In this document: piece by piece, positions 10,561-20,938 of the stretch
Layout: every line of letters begins with the position of its first letter
How positions within the stretch are numbered: the stretch's first letter is position 1
The notes under the pieces: generated by a model
The model's database searches: none
Told to the model about the DNA's origin: nothing
What the model saw: the letters and a program-made list of their open reading frames with translations, nothing else
Assembly (NCBI RefSeq): GCF_000234665.1
Contig: NC_018324.1
Coordinates: forward strand, 2,230,428-2,294,427
Origin: Leishmania mexicana MHOM/GT/2001/U1103
Lineage: Eukaryota; Euglenozoa; Kinetoplastea; Trypanosomatida; Trypanosomatidae
Length of the DNA: 64,000 nt
Direction of reading: 5' to 3'
Program-made: the position numbers and the translations under genes

Positions 10561-12972
10561 GGAGGGCGGCAAGAGGTGGGGGGTCAGTAGTTCTAAAAAT
10601 CAAAAAATATAGAGGTATCAGGAGCTGCACGGGCGAAGCCACGCAAAATCAAACAGAAGAAACTCTATATGGAGTGTGTGTATGGGTGTGGACGCGGGCG
10701 CTAGAAGCAGTGCACGGCAGCGATGCACGAGACAGTGGTGTGGAGAGCTTCGACGAAGGTGGGAGAAGAGGTCGGGCCGAGAGGGGACACTGCGTCGCTC
10801 TCTCTGTCTCCTTGCGTGCTGCACCGAGGTGACGGATGTGCGATGGGTGACTTTAGACAAAGCGCAGCAAGCGAAAGGCGAAACAAGCATGGTGGCGGCC
10901 AAAAGAGAAGCAGGAGATCGATAGAGGATGGTGGGTATACAAAAGCATAGCAAAGCACAGAGAGAGAGTAGAGAAGAGAGGGGCACACTCATCCGGCCAA
11001 AAGCGGAGCAACAATTTTCTCAACACCCATCTAGTGGAGGCAGCAAAGAGGAGGAGCCTTGCCTCCTGCCACACGAAAAAGGCGGCAAGATAGATGCTCT
11101 GCCCTTTCTTTGGGGGAGGGAGGAGGGGAGAGGGGTAGGGGGGGGACAAGTTGAGCGGGCGTCCCCCCGTTCTTCATCCCCAAGTAAGCTACTCTGTGTG
11201 GTGGAAGGCAATCTATGGGCAACAGCATGCGCCTAAATATATGAGTGTCTGCGTGCCGAAGTCCACACGCATGCCTTTGTAAGGAAACGGCAAGAAAACA
11301 CCAATGGGAGGGTCTGAAACACACCTGGACAGGAGGAGGGACTCCGTAACCTCACCCCAAGGAGAAAGAAATGCACTCATCCCTGATGCACTCACCCTTT
11401 TCTCTTGACGTGAGAGAGCGGAGTACAGGCAAAACGTCAGTGGTGGGCGATGCACACAAGGAAATGCCCATGCAACCGACGCATGTACGCGAGTGTCGAG
11501 GCACGCCATGCATTGCAGGGCACCTTTAATCCCCACGGCACCGTGCACGCTGCCTTTCACCGTGCCTTACTCGTCTACTATCGAGTAATACCACCAGTTC
11601 ACCGTCTCACCTTCTTTTCCCAACGAAAGCTGAACGGCGGGCCGTCCAGTGAAGGCGTGTTCTGTGCGTCAGCAATGCCGCCGCATTCGACAGTGGCAGC
11701 CTCCGGTACGCTTATGTGGAGGCAGTCGATATCCTTCGCACTCCTGGAATCGAGCACGAAATGACGGTCGGTGTGCTCTGACGTGGTGTAACAGACGACA
11801 GCGAGAAATGCGGCCGGGCAGTACAAGATAAGCAGCATCTTGAGGCGGTTGCACAGGACGGTACCCTCATCGTCGGCACCGCAGGTCACCATCGTGTCGG
11901 AAGTAGTCCACCCACGCAAGGGTACGGGGGCTAGCAGTGGTACATGGGCTTTGGGGCGGGCAGCATCGCGTACTCTGCGGGACATGGCACGCCGTGCACC
12001 GGCACCGTTCATGCCTCATCCCCCACAGCAACGACCGCACCGCCTACCCAACCACGAGCTGCGGCACTGCCGGTGAGGAAACGCTTCTTGTGCAGCACGA
12101 GCTTGATTGAAACAAGGCGTCCACACCCATCGCGACGGCTGCGTTCGTGCGTTCTTCGCGTCGGATGCCGACGCAGCCGTACTCTGAGGTTTCGTCCAAA
12201 ACCTCACGGCGGCGGAGGCGTTGCAGTGCCCCCGCCGCGGTGCGAACCTCTCAAAACGTACAGCGTGGCAAGTAGATGCGGTGAAACGAGTTTGAGGAAG
12301 AAGGCAGTGGAAGGCACGCCATTCGCTTCGCTAGGTGAGGGGTGGCCTCGCTGATTAATTCGCTGGGTTTGCCGACTACGCTGCTCGAGAGACCCATATA
12401 CACAGAGAATCCGTATAGGACAAATGCACAGGAGCCCCACACGAGAGCGCCACCCCCCCGCCCTCCCCTCTACCGCAAAGCGCAGCCGTGATACACTCTT
12501 AGGGAGCGAACAGAAAGAAAGGGCGAAGGGTGCCCCATGCTGGTTGATGTAACACCAATACCTCAGCGCTGTGGTGCTTGCCGTTTTTTTTCCTCTTGCC
12601 ACGGTGCAAGAAAAGTAGCCTGAACACAACGTCATGGCGAAGGGATTGATTGCGCTGCCTCCCTGACACATGACACCTCAACTGTCGAAGCACACCAGCA
12701 GACGGCATGTGCCGAGAGAGAGATGAACATATGCACAAAGAGCAGCACTGTTTCTCTTTTGTAGTAAGAGCGAAACGCTGTCGCAGCTTCAGCGCGAGAG
12801 GCGTAGGAAAGACTCCAAGGCGGCGCCAGATGAAGAGGGGAGTCCCATTGCAGAAGCCAAATACTCGGAGCTGTCACCTGTCGACGGCAGCCAGCGAGTA
12901 CAGACATCACGCGTACTGACACGGTCTGCATCCCCCTGCACCTCCCCAACACAGAGCAGAAGAGCTTTCTCA
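10561..12972. other. Intergenic region between KAP and taxilin-like genes
   Basis: This 2.4 kb stretch should hold the KAP leader (purine-rich plus strand at 10950-10985 and 11100-11150) and the 3' UTR of the taxilin-like gene. One small open frame at 11599-12012 has protein-like composition and is listed separately. Nothing else was recognised. Confidence 0.6.
11599..12012 (-). CDS. Possible small protein of unknown function
   Basis: A 137-codon frame from a true ATG at 12012, with an in-frame stop two codons upstream, to a TGA at 11599. It has the same strand as all neighbours. Its sequence is not low-complexity and shows a hydrophobic stretch around residues 57-75 (KMLLILYCPAAFLAVVCY). 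A mixed, fairly acidic Cys-containing segment follows, then a basic end. Codon third positions look GC-rich, as in real genes here. I recognise no family. It lies between two well-supported genes in an intergenic region long enough to hold a gene. It could equally be chance in a GC-balanced stretch. Conservation in other Leishmania would decide. Confidence 0.3.
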   Translation of the reverse strand: MNGAGARRAMSRRVRDAARPKAHVPLLAPVPLRGWTTSDTMVTCGADDEGTVLCNRLKMLLILYCPAAFLAVVCYTTSEHTDRHFVLDSRSAKDIDCLHISVPEAATVECGGIADAQNTPSLDGPPFSFRWEKKVRR

Positions 12973-13851
12973 TCACTCTCTCGACTCTGTCGACCCAGTC
13001 GCCGCATCGCCATCTTCACCCGCGGACAGCATCTTTGTGATGTTCTCAAAGGTATTGATTTGGCTTCGTACCGCTTCCTTCTTCTCCGTCAGCGCAGTGA
13101 CCTTGGCGAGCTCCTTGTCGCGCTCTGCTTTACTCGTCGCGGCGCGACGCCGAAGCATTTCAAGGTCGCTCTCCAGTGCCTTGAGCATGCGCGTGTTGCG
13201 GTCCTTATCGGTTGAGGCAGACTCGTACACCTTCTTGGCCTCGTTCAGCTGTGATTGAATAACCGAGAAACGGTCCAGGAACTCGTTCACCTTGGCCTGG
13301 AGCACCACCTGCTGCGCCTTGGCGGTGGTCAGCTGCTCTGTCTCCGTCTCTAGCTGTTTCCGCAGCTCCGGGGTGCGGCGAATGCTATCGCCCTTTTTCT
13401 TGGTGAGCACCTCAATCTCGGTTGCGCGCTTCGCCACGAGCTCGTCGAACTTCTCCTTGCCGGAGCTCGAGTGCTGATCGTAGATCTCCAGTTGCTTCAA
13501 AAGCAGTTCCTTTCGCGACTGCGCACGCTGCTCACGCTCCGCCAAATCTTTTGACACCTCATCCACCTCGGCAATGCGCTTCTTCAGCTCCTCCGAGATC
13601 TGCTTTCGCTGCAGTTCGTCGTCCTCTTTCACCGCCTTGTACTTCGCCTCCAGCTCTTCGTTCATTTTCTCGAGGGTCTCTTGTACCCTCCGCAACTTTG
13701 CCAGCTTCTCCTGCTCGACCTCGAGCTCCTTGCGGAGATCTTCCTCCTGCCTCAGCTTGCTGTCCAGCTCCTGCTGCTTCGTCTCTAGCTCTAGTTCGCG
13801 GTTGCGAATGCGAAGCAGCTGCATTACGAGTCGCTCGGATAAGGCAGACAT
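12973..13851 (-). CDS. Taxilin-like coiled-coil protein
   Basis: A 292-residue protein that is almost wholly alpha-helical coiled coil. The order of segments resembles taxilins, which bind syntaxins and nascent-chain complexes and act in vesicle traffic. Near residues 47-95 there is a KL..L.R..Q...E..NEEL-type stretch followed by heptads with repeated ISEELKKRI-like units. In the C-terminal half, VNEFLDRFSVIQSQLNEAKK resembles the taxilin YxxKFxEFQxTLxKSxEVF region. The short C-terminal tail is acidic and Ser/Thr-rich. The start is the ATG at 13851 (MSALSERLVM). The frame extends 54 codons further only from a GTG and reads like leader sequence. Coiled coils mimic each other easily, so the family call is moderate. 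A plain coiled-coil structural protein is the alternative. Confidence 0.6.
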   Translation of the reverse strand: MSALSERLVMQLLRIRNRELELETKQQELDSKLRQEEDLRKELEVEQEKLAKLRRVQETLEKMNEELEAKYKAVKEDDELQRKQISEELKKRIAEVDEVSKDLAEREQRAQSRKELLLKQLEIYDQHSSSGKEKFDELVAKRATEIEVLTKKKGDSIRRTPELRKQLETETEQLTTAKAQQVVLQAKVNEFLDRFSVIQSQLNEAKKVYESASTDKDRNTRMLKALESDLEMLRRRAATSKAERDKELAKVTALTEKKEAVRSQINTFENITKMLSAGEDGDAATGSTESRE

Positions 13852-14421
13852 TTTGACGAAGACGGTTGTTGTCTGTGTGCCGCTTGTATTCTCAGCTCCA
13901 TTCAAGACGGTGATGGGGGTGCTGCGGGAGAGGACGGAGTTCGAGAAGACGCTTGTACGCAATCGAGAGCACAAAGTCGAGGGCGTAAAGGGCGGTGCAC
14001 GGGAGGGTCTCACCGTTCCCTGGCTCCCTGTTTGTGTACCCGCAAGGGCGGTGTCTTAGTTTGGCACGTGTCCCCCTCCCCCTGGGGTGGTGCTGATCCC
14101 TCTTGTGTACGAAAATATTGGGTGTGCGTTCGTCAGTGCAAGTAGAAAGCGAATGAAGGTCTGCACTCTGCGATAGCGCGGTGGTGAAATCTAATGCCCG
14201 AAGTACAATGAAACGACAACAAGAACCACAAAAAAAAATAAAGATAGATGCGTGGAATTAGAGATGCGAGAGCGGATGGCTGCCACCCAACCATCGAAAT
14301 TCACGGAGATGGGGGCGAATGCAGCGCGCGGTCGCGTGTGTTCGCGGTCTGTGCTCCAACGCCGGAAGCTCAGCGCCACGACAAAAAAAAATACCGACGA
14401 GAGTGCTTCTAGAGTCTCCTC

Positions 14422-14454
<33 letters not shown>

Positions 14455-15295
14455 TGTGTGTGTTCACGTGGCGCGACAAGAACAGCGGAAAAAAACAAAG
14501 AAGCACACGCCAATCGCTCATGCAAGCACAAAACAAAGAGGCACGCAAACGACCGGATGCGCGAACACGCCTCTCCCGCTCTTCCGTTCAACAAAACAGC
14601 CACTAAAAAGAAGGCGGAGAAATGAATGGACCCGACGAGCTGGACCAGTCCTTTGAGATTATGTTCAGTAAACCGCTAGGAACGCAGAAAAAAAAAATGA
14701 AGACGTGGATAGGAGGCCAGGGGATCGAGGAGAAGAGGAGGTGCTCAATCATTGCAAGAGAGAAGTGAGAGGGACCCACATCGTCGGCCCACGGTGCACA
14801 GAAGAGCCTCCTTCCCATCACAAGACATGCAGTAGGGAAGCCTAGCAAATTTGTGCATTCTTTGCCAAGTCTCAGCGGCTAACCCATACGTCAACTGACA
14901 CGCTACCCAGACACGCTGTGCCAGCGCCTGAACGCGTATGGCCCGTGAGCGCAGATGCGCTTGACATTTTCTTCACATGCGATTGAAGAATCATCGATCG
15001 CGCGAACGCGGCGCTGCTTTCATTGCGGCATGGAGCATTACTTTAGACCGACCGCACAACAAGATATACACTACTACATCCATGATCCCATCCACGGAAG
15101 CACAGGGACAGCGAATGGCACCAACGAGCGCGGCAGAGGGCCCACGAAAAAAGAGGAGAATGGGGTGCAACAGGAGAGGTATGCGTGCTGCACACCTCAT
15201 CGACCCTTCTGTAACAGCGACGTAGTGGGACAGTCGCCCTCCTGCCTCATTCCTTTCGGGCGCCTCCCTCTCTTCAGACACCCCTGCAGAATGTG
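13852..15295. other. Intergenic region between taxilin-like and CCCH-deaminase genes
   Basis: This 1.4 kb stretch has no gene. It holds the taxilin-like leader region, a long (TG)n run at 14423-14453, several A-rich runs, and the 3' UTR of the deaminase gene. Confidence 0.65.
14423..14453. repeat. (TG)n microsatellite
   Basis: About fifteen TG units, uninterrupted, followed by a shorter broken extension to 14462. Confidence 0.95.
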
Positions 15296-17167
15296 TCAGC
15301 GGCTGCGCAGGTCCTCGGCAACAAATTTCTTGAAGTTGGCGCCGTCCCGGTTGGAGATCTCGGAGATTGTGAGAAATACGATTTTGCGCGGGGTGGTGGC
15401 GTCAAACATGTAGAGCGTGACGTCGCCGCCGTAGTGGGCGAGAACGTCCTTTGTCACTCTCCGCAGCATATTCTCGCACACGCCGCACGGGAAGAGCGGG
15501 TTCGGCTCCTTCGCGGCCATTCCGTGCACAAATACCTCTCGCACGCCCCAGGTGGGGACACCGAGTGAGGCAAGCTTGCCCATCGCATTCTGCTCGGAGC
15601 AGCGCGACCCGCTCGGCGTGCTGAGCTCGTAGTTGACCGCGATCACGCCTCGTCGCATACACTGGCACCACGATCCGCTCGGCGTGCCCATTGCTTCAAT
15701 GTCGGCCGGAATAGGTGCGTCGATGTGTTCTTCGCGCGTGTTTTCCGGGTTGTCGCCATTGAGGTGACAATGGCACTTGTTCACATCCACAAATGTAAGC
15801 ACCGACGTGACTACTGGCCGTGATGGATCGTGCTTGCGCCAGCTACAATGTGCATGCGTGCGGCAGAAGTTCTGAATCATGCGCGTAGCATTGATGAAGA
15901 AGGTGTCGGGCTGTTCCTTCTTGAGGTCGATGATGCTGAAGGTCTCGTCGGTGCCGTAGCGGGCGCGAATCAGAGAGCAAGCATTCATCACAAACGGTGC
16001 GACGTGGAGCTGCATGAAGGCAGACGCGGTCAGGTTGAGCAGGTCGCCGACGGTATTCAGGAAGCCCGGCAGTCTCACAGGCGCCTCTATGCGCGGGAAC
16101 GCCATAAGCGCGTCCGTTAGCAGCATCTTCGTGTCCAAGTCACGCAACACCGACAGCGTCAAGAAGGCCTCCGCCCACTGCGGCGGGACTCTGGCGGCCA
16201 GCGAATCGAAGGCGGCGTTTCCCAGCACCTGCATGTCCCCCACAGTGCGCACGCCTTGCTCGTCGAGGAACTCGAAGAAGGCGCTCGCCTCATTGTCTGA
16301 CAGGGCGTTGTCCATCACCTGCTGGCCCCACGTACGCAGGGTAATCTCAGACGTCTGCACCTGCTTGGGCGTCACCATCGTGTCGGCGTGAATGTACAGG
16401 CACCTGATTCCATTTCGGCATGTCGTGTTGAAGCGACACATCGTCGGCACCACAGCAGGAAGCACCTTGGCTGTCTTCAGCCCAAGGGCAAAAAAGTACC
16501 CGGCCGTCGGCTCAATCTGGTTCGGCGCTACACGTATGTTTTGCCCGGCGCACGCGACCGTCAGCGGCAGCCTCGGCAACGTTTCCAGACGCATGCGCCA
16601 CGCATCTGGCTTGAAGTGGATGCGCTCGCACAAGCAGCCCAATCGTTCGCACCCACGGAAGCAGCGATGGATCTTCTTCGGAGAAACGTAGAACCGGATC
16701 GGCGGCGGTTGCACGTCACGTTTATGGAAGAGGTAAAACGCAACGTCACCACCGCGGGCGGTCGTCAACGGAGCGGCAGTATGCATGCCTGTGGAGTCAA
16801 CGCTGCTGCTTAGCATGTTTGGTGACGCCTGGCTATTCTCGTTCGTGGTTGAGCGACTGCCCGTGATCGGGGATCTGTCTGGTGGTGGCATCGGCGGCGA
16901 CGATAATGAATGCAGCAGAGCAGTTTGGTGGCCCGAGGCCGCACTTTCTGGTGTTATGGGACGCTCGGGCGTAGTAGACACCTTGGTCACCGCGTGGCCG
17001 CTCCCTACCGACCCAAAGGCACACGTATCATCGCCGTAGAGCAGTGGTGCGTCTTCTGTGGTAAGGGCGAGTACAACATAGGACTGCGCCTGCTGTGCAT
17101 CCTTGAATGGAAGATATCCCTTGTAAAACGGGATCGACGAAAATGTCTGCGATGCAATTTCCGACAT
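15296..17167 (-). CDS. CCCH zinc-finger protein with cytidine-deaminase-like domain
   Basis: A 623-residue protein. Residues 1-140 are partly Ser/Pro-rich and variable. A Cys/His cluster lies at 169-184 (C169, C173, C178, C180, H184). A classic CCCH finger follows at 244-260 (C-x5-C-x5-C-x3-H: C244, C250, C256, H260). A helical middle (280-400) leads to a Cys/His-rich patch (435-503). The C-terminal deaminase-like domain has SRCSEQNAM (C523 as zinc ligand, E525 as catalytic acid) and PCGVC (C561, C564), the C-x-E...P-C-x2-C pattern of CDA-type deaminases. From memory this is the LmjF36.5940-like deaminase family described in kinetoplastids. CCCH fingers usually bind RNA, so RNA C-to-U or A-to-I editing is a reasonable but untested inference. 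The chosen ATG is at 17167 (MSEIASQTF). Another in-frame ATG at 17242 adds 25 unlikely residues. Confidence 0.85.
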   Translation of the reverse strand: MSEIASQTFSSIPFYKGYLPFKDAQQAQSYVVLALTTEDAPLLYGDDTCAFGSVGSGHAVTKVSTTPERPITPESAASGHQTALLHSLSSPPMPPPDRSPITGSRSTTNENSQASPNMLSSSVDSTGMHTAAPLTTARGGDVAFYLFHKRDVQPPPIRFYVSPKKIHRCFRGCERLGCLCERIHFKPDAWRMRLETLPRLPLTVACAGQNIRVAPNQIEPTAGYFFALGLKTAKVLPAVVPTMCRFNTTCRNGIRCLYIHADTMVTPKQVQTSEITLRTWGQQVMDNALSDNEASAFFEFLDEQGVRTVGDMQVLGNAAFDSLAARVPPQWAEAFLTLSVLRDLDTKMLLTDALMAFPRIEAPVRLPGFLNTVGDLLNLTASAFMQLHVAPFVMNACSLIRARYGTDETFSIIDLKKEQPDTFFINATRMIQNFCRTHAHCSWRKHDPSRPVVTSVLTFVDVNKCHCHLNGDNPENTREEHIDAPIPADIEAMGTPSGSWCQCMRRGVIAVNYELSTPSGSRCSEQNAMGKLASLGVPTWGVREVFVHGMAAKEPNPLFPCGVCENMLRRVTKDVLAHYGGDVTLYMFDATTPRKIVFLTISEISNRDGANFKKFVAEDLRSR

Positions 17168-19744
17168 GGCTAGAGGCAGGCGGCAGGGCGGGAGGAGATG
17201 GGGGCGGTACACATGAGGGAGATAACGAATGTGATGTAGCATCGACGAGAGACGTCAAAACTAAGGAATCAAAGAAAAACGCTTCCCAAGGCACGCCTGT
17301 ACAGAAAAGGGGTGAAAGCATAAAAAAGGAAACGGAGGCGCACACGCCATTTACATCACTTTGGTGAACTTCCGCGGGCAGGCACTATGTTGGCTTTTCC
17401 GGATTCCGACGTAGACTTTCTTTTTTTTTGTGGTTGCTACCTTTTTCAGTTGCCCGTCATCAGCACGTTGCCGAATCATCGGCTGCGTCCCCCAGCTGCT
17501 TTACAAGAGAGAGGGCAGGTATTCAGCGCACGTGGCGAAGCCGAATGGTAAGAGACGTGGTAAGAGTCGCCAACAATAAGCTGGAAAAAAAAACAAGAGT
17601 GCAAGCCAAGGCACGGTCGATAGTGTTTCCGTACCGTGCTCTCCTGTCACGAACCAGTCAGCAAAGCATACGCATGTATCCACACGACACCCACCACAGT
17701 GGCATCACGGATACATCCGCGTCTTCTGGAACAGGCCGTCCTGCCCTCGAATCGAGCCATGCGTCTGGCGGGCTCTTATCGTCACCTCCTCGTCCCGTTC
17801 GTCCGGGACCTGCGGCGCACCCGGCGCCAGCCAAACACCCGGGTGGAGTCCAGGCCCTGATCCAAGCGGGCCGCGCCCAGGGTCCTGCTCGAGGGCAGGG
17901 GCGGTGACGTTTGTCGTGCGGGGAACAGCGGAATCCTGGTCCACGGACATGCCGGATGACCTCAGGGAGGTCGTCGGCCAGCCTCAGGTCAGGGTCCCCT
18001 GAGACTCTGCAACCAACCTGCATGCCATGCCTCTCCCTCTCAGTCGCTTTCAGCCGCGGCATTCCATAGCATGGAGACTCTCCACACGGGAGCCCTGGAG
18101 GATTCGGTGGTGCGGATCCGGGGCTCTCTCGCCATGCTTCCGGCATCTGCGCCTCACCAGCTCACACCCGGTCGGGCGTAGAAGGTCCCGCACGTTTCTG
18201 GGCACGTGCGGTTATCTTGATCGGTGTATAGGTCTGCGCGCCTGGTTTGTGCATCACACGGAGCTCTCCCGAAGCCTGCATGCCTCGAAAAGTGGTCTGT
18301 CCGTCAAGCAGAAGGGGCTGGTGGAGAAGCGTGCGCCTGCGCAGAAGGAGCTCATAGCTTGTCGTTCAGAAGGGGCATAAGGGAGGGGGAGCAGCCATAG
18401 GCACCCGACAGGTGAGGTGGCCGTGCCACGCTAGTGAGATGTGCGCAATCAGGTCATCATGTGCAAAATCGTAGCGAGAAGCGAGCTCAGATCGAAGGCT
18501 CGAGCGATATCCGAATTCCCCGAACGTATACCGAGCACCACGTGGAGTCTAACTTCCTCACAGCAAGTAGTCGTGGGGATACGGGGAAGGGCACCACACC
18601 GCTGGCGCAGTGGTAAGCAGCACGACATGTGCGCTCCACGGATGTGACTCCCCGTCACCCGTCGTTGCAGGAATGCACAATGCGGACCGATGCCCGTGAA
18701 GACTTAGTCGAGGATAGCCGTCTGTCGTCTCGTGAGCTCAGCATTCTTGTTCATCTGGTGTGTGATACTTGTCCGCAAAGGATGCTTGTCTTTGCGTGCT
18801 GCATAGTGTATCCCATGTTTTTGGGTGGTCACGGCCTGATGGGACAACAAGGAGAGACGATCGTGGTAGTCGGCGTTCGTTGAAGGAACCGCGCGTACGT
18901 ACAGAGGGGTGCGTGGTAGCCTATAAGGAAAAAGGGAGGGTGGTGGCAGAAGAAAAGGGATTCACACACATATACACAGAGACGAGCAGAGGTCCGGTGG
19001 GGGGGGGGCATGAGATGAGGACAGAGAGACCGACCGATGGAAAAGATGAGAGGTAAAGGTGGCACACGGTGGGAAAGCGCGACCTTTCCACAGAGACGAA
19101 AAAACACAAAAGGACACAACAAGATGAGCAGTCAAACCATGCTGTAACGCACAACAACGAGGCCAGGACGACAGTGTTGAGAGAGTCCAGAAGAAAGGGC
19201 GGCGCGTCGGCTCGGTCTTCTCTCCCCAGATCCATGGAAATCACCTTGACGCATCCCTGCCTAGTTGCCATAGGTACACTCTCCCCATAAAGCTTTTTCA
19301 TCTACCGCGTGCCGGTCGTCTGATGATCCTGTAGTTGACATTTTTTTTTCGTGCACACACGGAGCGCTGGAGAAAAAAAAGTGCGTAGCGCGCCGATGTC
19401 GTGAGAGAAGAGTACACGCAGCAGAGAACAGAAGGCTTGCCATCGAGTGGCATGCATCGCTCATCTCTACAGGTGCATCCTTCCCACGGCGGTGGTGTCT
19501 GTGGTGACAAACAACTTCAGTCATCACGGAGTTCGTCCTCTCTCACCTTCCCTCTGTCTTCTCTTGTGCTGCAAGAAATAGGAACAGAGGGGTAAAACGG
19601 GGGGGGGGCGGATGTGCTAGTGTACAAGGTCCGGGCAGCGGCCAAGTCCTTCCTCATCGTTGGATGTCCCTGCGGTCGTGAGCTCGACACGTCGACGCGC
19701 GTGCGCTTTGGACAAGAGATTGCGTGTGGTCCTCCCCCAGAGCC
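17168..19744. other. Intergenic region with second SIDER-like element
   Basis: This 2.6 kb stretch comprises the deaminase leader (A/G-rich plus strand at 17258-17344), SIDER copy 2 at 17630-18283, and the rest of the 3' UTR of the gene at 19745. The part from 18290 to 18900 is balanced in composition and could include further eroded repeat sequence. No gene is supported. Confidence 0.65.
17630..18283 (-). mobile_element. SIDER-like retroposon remnant, copy 2
   Basis: Identical in length to copy 1 (2578-3231), gap-free and differing at three of 654 positions, in the same orientation. It lies about 1.5 kb downstream of the stop of the gene at 19745-20938 and 460 bp upstream of the deaminase ATG, which is the usual 3' UTR placement for SIDERs. 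The A-rich 3' tail seen in copy 1 is nearly absent here. No flanking target-site duplication was found. Post-transcriptional effects on the upstream gene are known for this element class but not shown here. Confidence 0.75.
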
Positions 19745-20938
19745 TCAGTCTCTCCGCCACGCGGCACCGGAGCGGAATGCCTCGCCGAGGATGTCGGCGT
19801 CGTAGTCGAAGAAAGGATCCAAAGTGAAGGGCTGCACGCAGTTATCGCTCTCCGCAATGACCTCGTAGAGCTTCGTAACCAAATCGACGTTCTGTGTGTC
19901 TCGGGTGGCTTCGCAAGGGTCGTCCAAGTTCACACAAGCATCTTCCACCCCAGGCAGCGCAACGCTCTCCACGGAGGAGGTCGGGCTTGAGACATCGCTC
20001 TCACCTCGACTCCGAGGTCGGTGCTCAAACGCATTCGGTAGGACACCGGTGTCGCCAGCGTCTGCCGTCTGCGAAACACAGGACTTCCCAGATGGAGGTG
20101 TAGTGGGGACCTCCACCTCCTCGGTATCCAAGCCGAGTATTGTGTCTAGAGTCGGAAGGATGCGTGGCGCGGACGGGGTCGGTACACCGTCGCGCGTCTC
20201 ACCCTGAGCGCGATCCACAGGAGCGCGTGGGGTAGCGGCCGCGTCGAAGAAGTTGTCGAAGTGGGTGGAGACTTCCGCCACACCCTTGTCGATGAATGCG
20301 ACGAGGATGCCGGTGCGCGTGCCCTCCTCCAACTCGATCGTTTCCAGCTCCTCCGCGTCGCCATTCCTGGTGGGAGACGACTGTACGTCCGCAGGTGCCG
20401 CCAATGTATCGGCGTCCACAGGGCGCTGTCCGCTTTCGAATGATTGTGTGCGAGTCTTCAGGGAGTGCCAGTCCTGATTCGCTTTCTGCGCATCTCCAGA
20501 GTGGCACTCAGCCAGCGCAAGCTGATGCGTTTGCAGTTCGTGTTGCTGAAGACGGCGGCGCAGTTCTGCCCATGTGGCAGCTGTCATGCGTGTCTCCGAG
20601 AGCTCATTGCCTGCCGCCGCGTCACCAGCAGGTGAGACCTCCCCATGGCCCTCAAGCTTCGCAAGCGCGGTCACTCTGTCACTTGGGGTGAGGTGCAAGA
20701 AGCCTGCGACGAAGCTCACCGCGTCCTCCTCGTGACTGTTCATGAAAACCTCCAGCGCCGCCTGCATCGCATCGGCCGAGGGCGACAGATCATAATGCGC
20801 CACCGCCACCTGTTGCGCCGGATCAACTGCCAACCCCGCAGCACCTTCGGTGCGCTGTGCTGCGTAGAAGCGCAAGGCAGCGCGGCTGATGTTGCTGCAC
20901 GCAGGCTCCGTCATTGCACCAAGACATAGATAAGTCAT
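19745..20938 (-). CDS. Unrecognised acidic protein
   Basis: A 397-residue protein with no domain I can name. Residues 1-110 look folded and helical (ISRAALRFYAAQ, AALEVFMNSHEEDAVSFV). The middle has helical patches (WAELRRRLQQHELQTHQLAL). The second half is rich in acidic, Pro, Ser and Thr residues and probably disordered, with a more ordered tail (VDLVTKLYEVIAESDNCV, then DPFFDYDADILGEAF). It is acidic overall. The ATG at 20938 is used. An ATG eight codons later at 20914 (MTEPACSN) is an equally good choice. Frame extension beyond 20938 is only from a TTG. Its presumed 3' UTR contains SIDER copy 2. The coding call is strong from length and composition; the function is unknown. Confidence 0.8.
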   Translation of the reverse strand: MTYLCLGAMTEPACSNISRAALRFYAAQRTEGAAGLAVDPAQQVAVAHYDLSPSADAMQAALEVFMNSHEEDAVSFVAGFLHLTPSDRVTALAKLEGHGEVSPAGDAAAGNELSETRMTAATWAELRRRLQQHELQTHQLALAECHSGDAQKANQDWHSLKTRTQSFESGQRPVDADTLAAPADVQSSPTRNGDAEELETIELEEGTRTGILVAFIDKGVAEVSTHFDNFFDAAATPRAPVDRAQGETRDGVPTPSAPRILPTLDTILGLDTEEVEVPTTPPSGKSCVSQTADAGDTGVLPNAFEHRPRSRGESDVSSPTSSVESVALPGVEDACVNLDDPCEATRDTQNVDLVTKLYEVIAESDNCVQPFTLDPFFDYDADILGEAFRSGAAWRRD

